A stretch of DNA of 15,232 nt. Origin: Verrucomicrobiota bacterium. GTDB taxonomy: Bacteria; Verrucomicrobiota; Verrucomicrobiia; Chthoniobacterales; UBA10450. This document shows, piece after piece, positions 6,096 through 13,372 of this stretch. Made by a program: the position numbers and the translations under genes. Location: NCBI GenBank assembly GCA_003218785.1, contig QHOM01000162.1, positions 1-15,232 of the forward strand, in the 5' to 3' direction. Below the pieces are notes generated by a model. It saw nothing but the letters and a program-made list of their open reading frames with translations. It ran no database searches and was not told the origin of the DNA. Every line of letters begins with the position of its first letter. The stretch's first letter is position 1.

Positions 6096-6944
6096 TCACG
6101 CTTTCTTCTTCGACCTTCTCCTTTCTAAAATGAAACGATCGCTCGGTTTGTGTTTGCTCCGCGTTTTAAATCCTTTTGCCAATTGCCCCCATGGGCTGAC
6201 TGGATGATGCCGGCCGCCGCCGCCTTTTGATTTCCCCTGACCGCCGCCCATCGGATGATCGATCGGGTTCATCGCCATCCCGCGCACATGCGGGCGCCGT
6301 CCCTGCCAGCGCGTCCGCCCCGCTTTGCCACTCGACACATTTATGTGATCGACGTTTCCCACCTGGCCGATCGTCGCGAAACAATTTTCGTGAATCCGTC
6401 GGATCTCGCCGGAGGGCATTTTCACCAGCGCGTAACCGCCTTCGAGGTTATTTAACGTTGCCTGCTGCCCGGCACTCCGCGCAACCTGACCGCCGCGGCC
6501 CGGACTCAGTTCAATATTGTGAATGTTGGTGCCGAGCGGAATCGCGCGAAGCGGCAGCGCGTTTCCCAAATCCGGCGCGACATCGTTCCCGGCGGCGACC
6601 GTCGATCCGACTCGAAGTCCACTCGGCGCAAGAATGTAATTCAGCTCGCCATCCGCATATTTAATGAGAGCAATGCGCGCGGAACGATTCGGATCGTACT
6701 CGATCGCGATCACTTCGGCGGCAACACCGCGTTTGCGCCGCTTGAAATCGACCTTGCGATATTTCTGTTTGTGACCACCGCCAATGTGCCGCGATGTCAG
6801 CCGTCCGTAATTATTACGGCCGCCGGTTTTTTTCTTCGGCTCAACGAGGCTTTTGGTCGGCCGCCACTTGGTGATTTCATCGAAGCCCGGCAGCGACTTA
6901 AAGCGCAGCGTCGGCGTAAGCGGGCGATAATTTTTTAGTGCCAT
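6096..6944 (-). CDS. rplB: 50S ribosomal protein L2
   Basis: L2 is a core large-subunit protein needed for subunit association and peptidyl-transferase function. The 282-residue product (E. coli 273) begins MALKNYRPLTPTLRFKSL and has GGRNNYGRLTSRHIGGGHKQ, an IHNIELSPGRGGQVARSAG block and the C-terminal RGMAMNPIDHPMGGGQG segment. The first His of that motif (E. coli H229) is kept, while the second is Met here (E. coli HPHGGG). It is followed by KSKGGGGRHHPVSPWGQLAKG. It lies 28 bp after rplW, without a clear Shine-Dalgarno. Confidence 0.98.
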   Translation of the reverse strand: MALKNYRPLTPTLRFKSLPGFDEITKWRPTKSLVEPKKKTGGRNNYGRLTSRHIGGGHKQKYRKVDFKRRKRGVAAEVIAIEYDPNRSARIALIKYADGELNYILAPSGLRVGSTVAAGNDVAPDLGNALPLRAIPLGTNIHNIELSPGRGGQVARSAGQQATLNNLEGGYALVKMPSGEIRRIHENCFATIGQVGNVDHINVSSGKAGRTRWQGRRPHVRGMAMNPIDHPMGGGQGKSKGGGGRHHPVSPWGQLAKGFKTRSKHKPSDRFILERRRSKKKA

Positions 6945-6972
6945 GATAAGAATGGAGTGATAGAGCGCTTGC

Positions 6973-7254
6973 TCATACTAGGTCGATCTTTTCCCCTTCC
7001 GCGAGCGTCACGATGGCCTTCTTCCAGTGCGGGCGTCGTCCCAACGGCCCGCGCACGCGTTTCTCTTTGCCGGTGTAATTGCACGTGTTCACATCAACCA
7101 CTTTCTTTTGAAACAACCGTTCAATTGCGTTCTTGATCTGAATTTTGTTCGCGCGCGGGCTGACGCGAAAGACGTACTTATTCTGCTTTTCGCCCATCAA
7201 CGTCGACTTTTCCGTTAACGAAGCAGTTTGAATAATCTCGTGCGGCTCGTTCAT
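6973..7254 (-). CDS. rplW: 50S ribosomal protein L23
   Basis: L23 sits at the tunnel exit and is the main docking site for trigger factor and SRP. The 93-residue product has TEKSTLMGEKQNKYVFRV, then IQIKNAIERLFQKKVVDVNT, then the GKEKRVRGPLGRRPHWKKAIVTL block typical of bacterial L23. The start is 4 bp after rplD. Length and order are standard. Confidence 0.97.
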   Translation of the reverse strand: MNEPHEIIQTASLTEKSTLMGEKQNKYVFRVSPRANKIQIKNAIERLFQKKVVDVNTCNYTGKEKRVRGPLGRRPHWKKAIVTLAEGEKIDLV

Positions 7255-7258
7255 TGCT

Positions 7259-7894
7259 TTATTCCGTAGCCCCGTGGCTGCCCACTGGACGGGTTCTCTC
7301 CGCTAATTTTTCCAGCGCCTTCTGGGTGACGAGAATTTTCTCGAAGGCAAGCAATTGCTCTACGTTTACATCAGAAGCGGCCGCGAGCGTCACCGGTTTA
7401 ACGTTGCGCGCTGACTTGAAGGTCGTTTCATCAAATGCATCTGAGATCAACAAAACTTTTCGGGCGTCCGTTTGTTTTTTCAGCAACGCCAGAAACGACT
7501 TCGTCTTCAGTTCTGGCACGACGAATTTGTCGATTGTCAAGACATCCCCGGCGTTGATCCGCTCGCTCAGTGCCTTTCGAAAAGCGAGACGTCGCACGGA
7601 TTTTGAGATCTTTTTGGAATAATCACGCGGCTTTGGCCCGAAAACGACGCCACCACCCCGCCAAATCGGCGACGATTTGTAACCGGCCCGGGCGCGGCCG
7701 GTTCCTTTTTGTCGCCAGGGTTTTGCACCGGACAGATTCACTTCGGCTTTTGTTTTCGTATTGGCCGAACCGGAACGGCGTGCCGCGCGCATGGCGACGA
7801 CCGTGTCATGGACGACTTGCGTGCCGCGTCCGTCTTCGATGATCTCGATCTTTGCCTCTTGCGCAGCAGCTTTGGTCAAAACGTTCGCGCTCAT
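7259..7894 (-). CDS. rplD: 50S ribosomal protein L4
   Basis: L4 lines the exit tunnel opposite L22. The 211-residue product carries the tunnel loop KPWRQKGTGRARAG (about residues 58–71) and the following SPIWRGGGVVFGPKPRDYSKK. In E. coli L4 also represses the S10 operon by binding a leader ahead of rpsJ. No such leader can exist here because fusA and rpsJ overlap. The start overlaps the rplC stop by 4 bp. Confidence 0.98.
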   Translation of the reverse strand: MSANVLTKAAAQEAKIEIIEDGRGTQVVHDTVVAMRAARRSGSANTKTKAEVNLSGAKPWRQKGTGRARAGYKSSPIWRGGGVVFGPKPRDYSKKISKSVRRLAFRKALSERINAGDVLTIDKFVVPELKTKSFLALLKKQTDARKVLLISDAFDETTFKSARNVKPVTLAAASDVNVEQLLAFEKILVTQKALEKLAERTRPVGSHGATE

Positions 7895-8604
7895 TTCCTG
7901 GCTGCCTCCATCTCCTTCGTTGCCTCTGGTGTCTTTACGGCTTCTGGTTTCTTAGCCGCTTCTGGCTTTGCTGCTGTCGGTTTCTTGATGGCCGGACGGA
8001 TGACAACAAAACTACCGTTTGCTCCGGGCACCGCACCGCTAATCAAAATCACTTTTTCAGTCTCGCGCACTTGCATGACCTGAAGATTCTGCACGGTCAC
8101 ACGCTCATCCCCCAGATGCCCCGGCATCCCCATATTTTTCCAAATGCGTCCCGGCGTAGATCGATTGCCCACAGCGCCGATTCGCCGGTGTGTCTTCGAC
8201 CCGTGCGCCGCGCCTTGTCCGTGGAAGTTGTGTTTCTTCATCACGCCTTGAAACCCTTTGCCTTTCGAGCGGCCAATCACATCGACATAGTCGCCTGCCT
8301 GAAATTGCGTGACGCTTAAATTGATCTCGCCTTCGAGAAGATCGTTTGTCAGACGAAACTCGCGCACAAATCTTTGCGGCTCGACGCCGGTCTTCTTGAA
8401 TTCGCCAAGCAATGGTTTGGTGACACGCGATTCCTTTTGCGAGTAGAACCCAACCTGCACGGCCGAATAGCCCTCGTTTTCCTCGGTCAAGCGACGCAGT
8501 AAGACATTATCGCCCGCCGCGATCACGGTCACGGAACACAATCGACCCTTGGCGTCGTAAACGCTGGTCATACCGATTTTTTGTCCGAGAAGCCCGATGC
8601 TCAT
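7891..8604 (-). CDS. rplC: 50S ribosomal protein L3 with Ala/Lys/Pro/Glu tail
   Basis: L3 starts large-subunit assembly and reaches toward the peptidyl-transferase centre. MSIGLLGQKIGMTSVYD opens the protein. GRSKGKGFQGVMKKHNFHG and GNRSTPGRIWKNMGMPGHLG form the extended loop, and ERVTVQNLQVMQV and GAVPGANGSFVVIRPA close the barrel. After about residue 205 there is a tail of about 30 residues of K, P, A, E and T. The start lies 37 bp after rpsJ. A GGAGG lies near the rpsJ stop but is too far away to be a normal Shine-Dalgarno. Confidence 0.98.
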   Translation of the reverse strand: MSIGLLGQKIGMTSVYDAKGRLCSVTVIAAGDNVLLRRLTEENEGYSAVQVGFYSQKESRVTKPLLGEFKKTGVEPQRFVREFRLTNDLLEGEINLSVTQFQAGDYVDVIGRSKGKGFQGVMKKHNFHGQGAAHGSKTHRRIGAVGNRSTPGRIWKNMGMPGHLGDERVTVQNLQVMQVRETEKVILISGAVPGANGSFVVIRPAIKKPTAAKPEAAKKPEAVKTPEATKEMEAARK

Positions 8605-8641
8605 GATCGTGGGTTTGCAAATCTTTCAGACGCCCCTCCGC

Positions 8642-8953
8642 TTAAATCTTAATCGTAATATCAACGCCCGCAGGCAAATTTAATTTCTTTAGTTCATCCA
8701 CCGTTTTCGCCGTCGGTTCAATGATGTCGAGCAACCGCTTGTGAGTGCGAATTTCAAATTGCTCCATCGACTTTTTATCGACATGCGGCGAGCGATTCAC
8801 CGTGAATTTCTCGATCAATGTCGGCAGCGGAATCGGTCCGGCCACTCGTGCGCCAGTGCGCTTGGCGGTTTCGACGATCTCGACTGCAGATTGATCGAGC
8901 ATGCGATGGTCAAAAGCCTTCAGCCGAATCCGAATGCGCTGGCCATTGCTCAT
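8642..8953 (-). CDS. rpsJ: 30S ribosomal protein S10 (NusE)
   Basis: The 103-residue product has the usual length. GQRIRIRLKAFDHRMLDQSA, GPIPLPTLIEKFTVNRSPHV and the EQFEIRTHKRLLDIIEP block are diagnostic. S10 is in the small-subunit head and doubles as the NusE antitermination factor with NusB. The ATG overlaps the fusA stop as ATGA (8950–8953), so S10 is coupled to EF-G and has no private leader. tuf, which lies after fusA in E. coli, is absent. Confidence 0.98.
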   Translation of the reverse strand: MSNGQRIRIRLKAFDHRMLDQSAVEIVETAKRTGARVAGPIPLPTLIEKFTVNRSPHVDKKSMEQFEIRTHKRLLDIIEPTAKTVDELKKLNLPAGVDITIKI

Positions 8954-11124
8954 TTCGTCTCCTTTTGATCGAGAATCGCCGCCACCAGATTCTGCGGCAC
9001 TTGCTGAAAATGCGACGGTTCCATCGAATAACTCGAGCGGCCTTTGGAGAGCGAACGAATCGCGGTCGCGTAGCCGAAGAGTTCAGCAAGCGGAACTTCG
9101 GCGTGAATAATCGCCAGATGGCCTCTGGTTTCTATGCTATTGATGCTGCCGCGCCGTCGGCTCAGATCTCCGCAAATGTCGCCTTGAAATTCCTCTGGTG
9201 TGATGTTTTCCACCTTCATGATCGGCTCGAGCAGGATCGGCTTGCCCTGTTTGAAGCCGTCTTTCATCGCGAAAATCGCTGCCAGCTTAAACGCCAACTC
9301 GCTGGAATCGACTTCGTGAAAACTTCCATAAACAATGTCGACCTCAACATCGACAACGGGGTAACCGCCCAGCACGCCGTTGAGCACCGCTTCTTCGATG
9401 CCTTTCTTGACTGCGGGAATGTACTCGCGCGGAATAATGCCGCCGACGATTTTATTTTCGACGACCAAGCCGCTGCTTCGAGAGCCGGGACGCACATCTA
9501 CTTCGACGTGGCCGTATTGACCGCGACCACCGGATTGTTTGATCAACTTACCGACGCCGTGCGCGTTGCTGGTAATCGTTTCGCGATACGCGATCTGCGG
9601 TTTGCCCGCGTTCGCGTCGACTTTGAACTCGCGGAACATACGATCGCGAATGATCTCCAGATGCAATTCGCCCATGCCGGCGATGATCGTTTGGCCGGTG
9701 TCTTCGTGCGTGTAAACGCGGAACGTCGGATCTTCTTCGGCAAGACGTTGCAGCGCGACACCCATTTTTTCCTGATCCAATTTTGTCTTTGGCTCGATGG
9801 CCATTGATATGACGGGATCAGGAAACGTCGGCGGCTCGAGCAGGATCGGATAGTCTTCGTCGCACAGAGTGTCGCCCGTGGTGATATTCTTAATGCCGAC
9901 GATGGCCGCGATATCGCCTGAGTAACAGGTTTCGATATCCTCGCGTTTGTCGGCCTGGATTTGGATCAAACGCGAAATGCGTTCGCGCTTGTTCGTGCGC
10001 GGATTGTAAACCGTGTCGCCTTTCGAAAGTGTGCCGGAATAAACACGAAAGAAGACAAGCTTGCCGACAAACGGATCGCTCCAAAGCTTGAAGGCGAGCG
10101 AACAAAAATTGCCGTTGTCATCGGTCGGCGCTTCGATCTTTTCGCCCGTGTCCGGGTCCTGACCTTTCGCTGGCGGAATATCGAGCGGGCTCGGCAGATA
10201 ATCGACTACCGCATCGACCAGGTACTGCACGCCTTTATTCTTGAGTGCAGAACCGGCAACGACCGGCACAAACTTATTCGCGATGGTTTGGCGGCGAATA
10301 CCCGCTTTCAGCAACTCGGGTGGGACCGGCTTTTCTCCCAGAACAGCCTCCGCGACTTCGTCGTCGAGATTTGAAATTTGTTCGACGAGGTCGGCATAAG
10401 CTTTATCGACAAGATCGACATACTCTTTTGGAACATCTGCAAGTTCATACGTCGACCCTAGCTGATCGCTGTCCGAATAAATGACCGCCTTCTTATTAAT
10501 GATGTCGATCTGGCCTTTGAACTGATCCTCTTTGCCGAGTGGAAGCAAAACCGGCCAGGCGTTTGCGCCGAGTTTTTGGCGCATGCTGTCTATCGACATC
10601 TTAAAGTCAGCACCGACACGGTCCATTTTGTTGATGAACGCGATGCACGGGACATTGTATTTAGTCGCCTGCCTCCAAACGGTCTCAGATTGTGGCTGCA
10701 CGCCGGCAACGGCATCGAACACCGCAATCGCTCCATCGAGCACTCGAAGCGAACGCTCAACTTCCGCGGTGAAATCGACGTGGCCGGGCGTGTCAATGAT
10801 ATTAATGCGCTGCTTGATACCCTCGAAAATCTTGTAAACGCCTGGCTCTTGACGCTGCGTCCACGCACAGGTCGTCGCCGCCGAAGTAATCGTAATCCCA
10901 CGCTCGCGCTCCTGTTCCATCCAATCGGTCACGGTGGTGCCTTCGTGCACCTCGCCGATCTTGTGGATCATACCGGTGTAAAACAGAACGCGCTCCGTCA
11001 GTGTCGTTTTGCCGGCATCAATGTGCGCGGCGATTCCAATGTTCCGCGTCCGCTCGAGCGGGAACTTGCGATTAGGCGAATTCGGATTCTTCGCGGCAGG
11101 TTTTTGTTCGAGCGTCGCGGGCAT
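8950..11124 (-). CDS. fusA: Translation elongation factor G
   Basis: EF-G is the GTPase that drives translocation. From the ATG at 11124, 5 bp after rpsG, the product is 724 residues. The GTPase motifs are intact: AHIDAGKTT (33–41), RGITI (75–79), DTPGHVDF (111–118), NKMD (165–168) and GSALKNKG (near 270). Domains II–V follow. Domain IV has GGRGQYGHVEVDVRPG, and the end reads SKGRSSYSMEPSHFQQVP. The N-terminus carries about 20 extra residues before FPLERTRNIG. The frame is open further upstream inside rpsG but is not family-like there. No clear Shine-Dalgarno. Confidence 0.98.
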   Translation of the reverse strand: MPATLEQKPAAKNPNSPNRKFPLERTRNIGIAAHIDAGKTTLTERVLFYTGMIHKIGEVHEGTTVTDWMEQERERGITITSAATTCAWTQRQEPGVYKIFEGIKQRINIIDTPGHVDFTAEVERSLRVLDGAIAVFDAVAGVQPQSETVWRQATKYNVPCIAFINKMDRVGADFKMSIDSMRQKLGANAWPVLLPLGKEDQFKGQIDIINKKAVIYSDSDQLGSTYELADVPKEYVDLVDKAYADLVEQISNLDDEVAEAVLGEKPVPPELLKAGIRRQTIANKFVPVVAGSALKNKGVQYLVDAVVDYLPSPLDIPPAKGQDPDTGEKIEAPTDDNGNFCSLAFKLWSDPFVGKLVFFRVYSGTLSKGDTVYNPRTNKRERISRLIQIQADKREDIETCYSGDIAAIVGIKNITTGDTLCDEDYPILLEPPTFPDPVISMAIEPKTKLDQEKMGVALQRLAEEDPTFRVYTHEDTGQTIIAGMGELHLEIIRDRMFREFKVDANAGKPQIAYRETITSNAHGVGKLIKQSGGRGQYGHVEVDVRPGSRSSGLVVENKIVGGIIPREYIPAVKKGIEEAVLNGVLGGYPVVDVEVDIVYGSFHEVDSSELAFKLAAIFAMKDGFKQGKPILLEPIMKVENITPEEFQGDICGDLSRRRGSINSIETRGHLAIIHAEVPLAELFGYATAIRSLSKGRSSYSMEPSHFQQVPQNLVAAILDQKETK

Positions 11125-11129
11125 AATCG

Positions 11130-11603
11130 TCACCAACGGAAATGCGCAAACGCGCGATTCGCTTGCGCCATCTTGTGTGTGTCTTCGCGTTTCTTGATCG
11201 CGTTGCCCTGGCCGGTGGCGGCGTCTTTGATTTCCCGCGCGAGAGCGTCTGCCATTCGCATTCCTTTGCGATTGTCCGCGTATTGGACGATCCAACGGGT
11301 AGCGAGTGAAATTTGGCGCGCGGGAGCCACTTCCATGGGCACTTGATAAGTCGCGCCACCGACGCGGCGCGATTTTACTTCCAGCCGCGGGCGAACATTC
11401 TCGATCGCCTTGTTTACAACTTCCAGCGGATCGACTGAATCAGATCCTTCGCGCGATTTCTCGATCGCCGTGTAAACGATTCGCTCCGCGAGAGATTTCT
11501 TGCCACGCTTCATGACCGTGGTAATGAGGCGTGCGACCGCCGGACTCCCGTAGCGGGAATCGACTCGCTCCTCCTTTTTGTAAACCTTCCTCCGTCGCGA
11601 CAT
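11130..11603 (-). CDS. rpsG: 30S ribosomal protein S7
   Basis: S7 nucleates the 3' domain of 16S rRNA and contacts tRNA in the E site. The 157-residue product starts MSRRRKVYKKEERVDSRYGS, contains RLITTVMKRGKKSLAERIVY, PRLEVKSRRVGGATYQVP and a C-terminal HKMAQANRAFAHFRW. An AAAGGT Shine-Dalgarno lies about 5–6 bases before the ATG. In E. coli S7 represses the str operon at the rpsL–rpsG junction. Here that junction is only 21 bp, so there is little room for the same structure. Confidence 0.98.
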   Translation of the reverse strand: MSRRRKVYKKEERVDSRYGSPAVARLITTVMKRGKKSLAERIVYTAIEKSREGSDSVDPLEVVNKAIENVRPRLEVKSRRVGGATYQVPMEVAPARQISLATRWIVQYADNRKGMRMADALAREIKDAATGQGNAIKKREDTHKMAQANRAFAHFRW

Positions 11604-11624
11604 TGTCGACCTTTCTATCCAAAA

Positions 11625-12077
11625 TTATTTCTTTTCCGCAGCGCCTTCTCTCGCTGCGGGCGTTTCCTTTGCGGCCGCTTTAGATGCACCCGCACCGCCC
11701 CCGCCACCTTTCGGGCGCTTCGCCCCATATTTGGAGCGGCTACGGCGACGTCCATCGACGCCAAGGCTGTCGAGCGTTCCGCGCACAATGTGATAACGTA
11801 CGCCTGGTAAATCCTTCACGCGTCCGCCGCGCACGAGCACGATGGAGTGCTCCTGCAAATTGTGTCCCTCGCCTGGAATGTAGGCGATCACTTCCTGGCC
11901 ATTCGTCAAGCGGACCTTCGCCACTTTGCGCAAGGCGGAATTCGGCTTTTTCGGCGTGCGCGTCATCACCTGCACGCACACACCGCGCCGCTGTGGACAA
12001 TCAGTCAGCGCCGGTGATTTCGATTTCACCGACACCTTCCGCCGTCCTTTTCGAATCAACTGATTAATTGTGGGCAT
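11625..12077 (-). CDS. rpsL: 30S ribosomal protein S12 with Gly/Ala-rich tail
   Basis: S12 sits at the decoding centre. MPTINQLIRKGRRKVSVKSK begins the protein. RTPKKPNSALRKVAKVRLTNG contains the lysines tied to streptomycin sensitivity, in wild-type form. The GGRVKDLPGVRYHIVRG loop is intact. The fold ends at SKYGAKRPK (about residue 123), after which a tail of about 27 residues (GGGGGAGASKAAAKE and on) makes the total 150. A short AGGA lies just 2–3 bases before the ATG. It is the first gene of the operon. Confidence 0.98.
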   Translation of the reverse strand: MPTINQLIRKGRRKVSVKSKSPALTDCPQRRGVCVQVMTRTPKKPNSALRKVAKVRLTNGQEVIAYIPGEGHNLQEHSIVLVRGGRVKDLPGVRYHIVRGTLDSLGVDGRRRSRSKYGAKRPKGGGGGAGASKAAAKETPAAREGAAEKK

Positions 12078-12121
12078 TTTCCTAAAAATAAAGCGCCGCC
12101 AAAAGTCGTACTCCAGGCGAC

Positions 12122-12168
12122 AAAAAACCCGCTCAGGCCGCGTAACGTCCTCTCACGCGCCTGTGCGG
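12122..12168 (-). terminator. Hairpin plus T-run in the rpsL leader, probable attenuator
   Basis: Read on the minus strand, CCGCACAGG-CGCGT (12168–12155) pairs with ACGCG (12143–12139) and CCTGAGCGG (12137–12129). This gives about 13 pairs with one A-A mismatch and one bulged G around an 11-base loop. G and TTTTTT (12127–12122) follow. It lies between the predicted promoter and rpsL, so it would terminate leader transcripts unless overridden. A rival pairing exists: CAGGCG of the 5' arm (12163–12158) can pair with CGCCTG at 12119–12114. Oriented for minus-strand transcription only. Confidence 0.65.
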
Positions 12169-12177
12169 TAAGGGCCG

Positions 12178-12205
12178 AATATAGAGTGAAAATCCGCCGC
12201 TGCAA
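12178..12205 (-). promoter_or_regulatory. Sigma70-like promoter for the str–S10–spc operon
   Basis: On the minus strand TTGCAG (12205–12200) and TATATT (12183–12178) are separated by 16 bases. Transcription would begin near 12171, about 94 bases before the rpsL ATG and only a few bases before the attenuator-like hairpin. It is the best match in the 188 bp gap between rpsL and the divergent SAP-domain gene. Confidence 0.55.
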
Positions 12206-12265
12206 AGACTATTTTGGGCGTGAATTCACCACAAATTGCGATTGCGGGAAATCATTGACCGTTAA

Positions 12266-13204
12266 AGCGTCGAGCGCCGCGGTCCGACAGAGCAAATTGA
12301 TGCCTATCTTCAAATTTCATCATTCCCAAAGACGAGGACCGAACTGCTCTTTCTCAAGACGTTTAGATTCCCCACAGAGATCGATGCGATTCGCCAACCT
12401 GAATTCTGGCAACAAGTCTTAGGAGGCACGTTCCAGTCGATTGTTTCACGTCTTGTTGCATCCGGCACGTTGCAAAAAGGTAACGCGAGGTGCCGACATT
12501 GTTGGAGTCGAAATCAAAAGACGAGCTAAAGTCATTGGCGAAGGCTCGTGGGATAAGCCATTCGGGCACCAAAGACGTCTTGGCACAAAGGTTGTTCAAA
12601 GCGGATCCCAACGGGATGAGCGAGTTGTTTCGCGGAAAGACTTACTTCGTCTGCACACCCAAGGGCCGACTTATTATCGAGAAATTCGTAGAGTACGATA
12701 ACGAGCTTACGCTGACCGCCAAAACTGCAACCGAATCGGCATTGAGACAGGGTCGCTACGAAGATGCCTGCACTATTGTTGCCGATTTCGAGGCATTACG
12801 GGTTTTTCCACGCGGCCTAGGCATCGATTGGGGCAGGTACGATGCGGCCCGCGACATCGAAATACTGAAGGAAATCGCCGCTTATTCACCAAGACGACAT
12901 AGCAGCATTTCCGAAAGCGCACTCACTAGTTTACGCATCAGTGCGGGAATGATGAATCTGTGGGCGAAAACAATCCGTTGAAGTGGCTTACAGCCTCCGA
13001 GCAAGAATTTGCACGCGAGGCGCATATGATGTTATCCGCGCGATCACCAGGGTAAATCTCAGACAGTGGGAAAGATTAGGATTCCAACAAGTGCGGCTCT
13101 TGAGCAGCGGTCACGACGATATTTGTACAGTTTTTAAGGAAGCTGATGGGAAGGTTTATGCGATAAAATCCGCGCCCGAACTGTCATGGCCACACGCGAA
13201 ATAA
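12266..13204 (+). pseudogene. SAP-domain protein gene broken by three frameshifts
   Basis: Family-like sequence runs through three frames in order. 12266–12485 reads SSFPKTRTELLFLKTFRFPT and EFWQQVLGGTFQSIVSRLVASG. 12484–12960 reads a SAP motif (LLESKSKDELKSLAKARGIS, HSGTKDVLAQRLFKADP) and a helical region ending RISAGMMNLW. 12963–13050 reads KWLTASEQEFAREAHMMLSA. About 13040–13204 reads VNLRQWERLGFQQVRLL and SGHDDICTVFKEADGKVYAIKSAPELSWPH. Each switch fits one missing base. The intact C-terminus would resemble a CxxC metal-binding module, but here it reads ICTVF with the second Cys lost. No start codon is visible in the first frame, and a GTG at 12490 could begin a 163-residue SAP fragment. 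SAP domains usually bind nucleic acid. The role is unknown. Confidence 0.6.
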
Positions 13205-13335
13205 AGCTGTCCTATTTGGAGGAGCTTGGGCGAGAAGTCGGAGAATTGATCGCACAGCTTCGAGAGTTTGGACAAAAGGTCGACATCGCGAGCCGAAGCA
13301 CGGGAATCGAAGCAGACATTTCCCGAAAGCAGTAG
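13186..13335 (+). CDS. Possible 49-residue small ORF of unknown function
   Basis: ATG at 13186 opens a frame of 49 residues, MATREIKLSYLEELGREVGE then LIAQLREFGQKVDIASRSTG and a short end, stopping at 13335. It is acidic and helix-prone with a regular Leu/Glu pattern. It overlaps the last 19 bp of the broken SAP gene in another frame and ends 37 bp before the tgt start. No Shine-Dalgarno is visible and I recognise no family. It could be a real small gene, the displaced end of the SAP gene, or chance. Confidence 0.3.
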   Translation: MATREIKLSYLEELGREVGELIAQLREFGQKVDIASRSTGIEADISRKQ

Positions 13336-13372
13336 GATTGCGCCACACGTCGACCTCGCTCAGGATGAGCGC

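Noticed and set aside
8818..9807. Long plus-strand frame of 329 codons opposite fusA
   Set aside because: It is the antisense shadow of a conserved EF-G region, driven by codon bias. The translation shows no domain pattern.
11125..11295. 57-residue upstream extension of EF-G
   Set aside because: It lies inside rpsG, has no family similarity, and a good ATG sits 5 bp after the rpsG stop.
12186..12422. A plus-strand frame opening with GTG and containing CDCGKSLTVKASSA, which hints at a zinc ribbon
   Set aside because: It overlaps the predicted str promoter, lacks the second Cys pair, and its later part is out of frame with the protein-like SAP-gene sequence. At most it is an eroded N-terminus.
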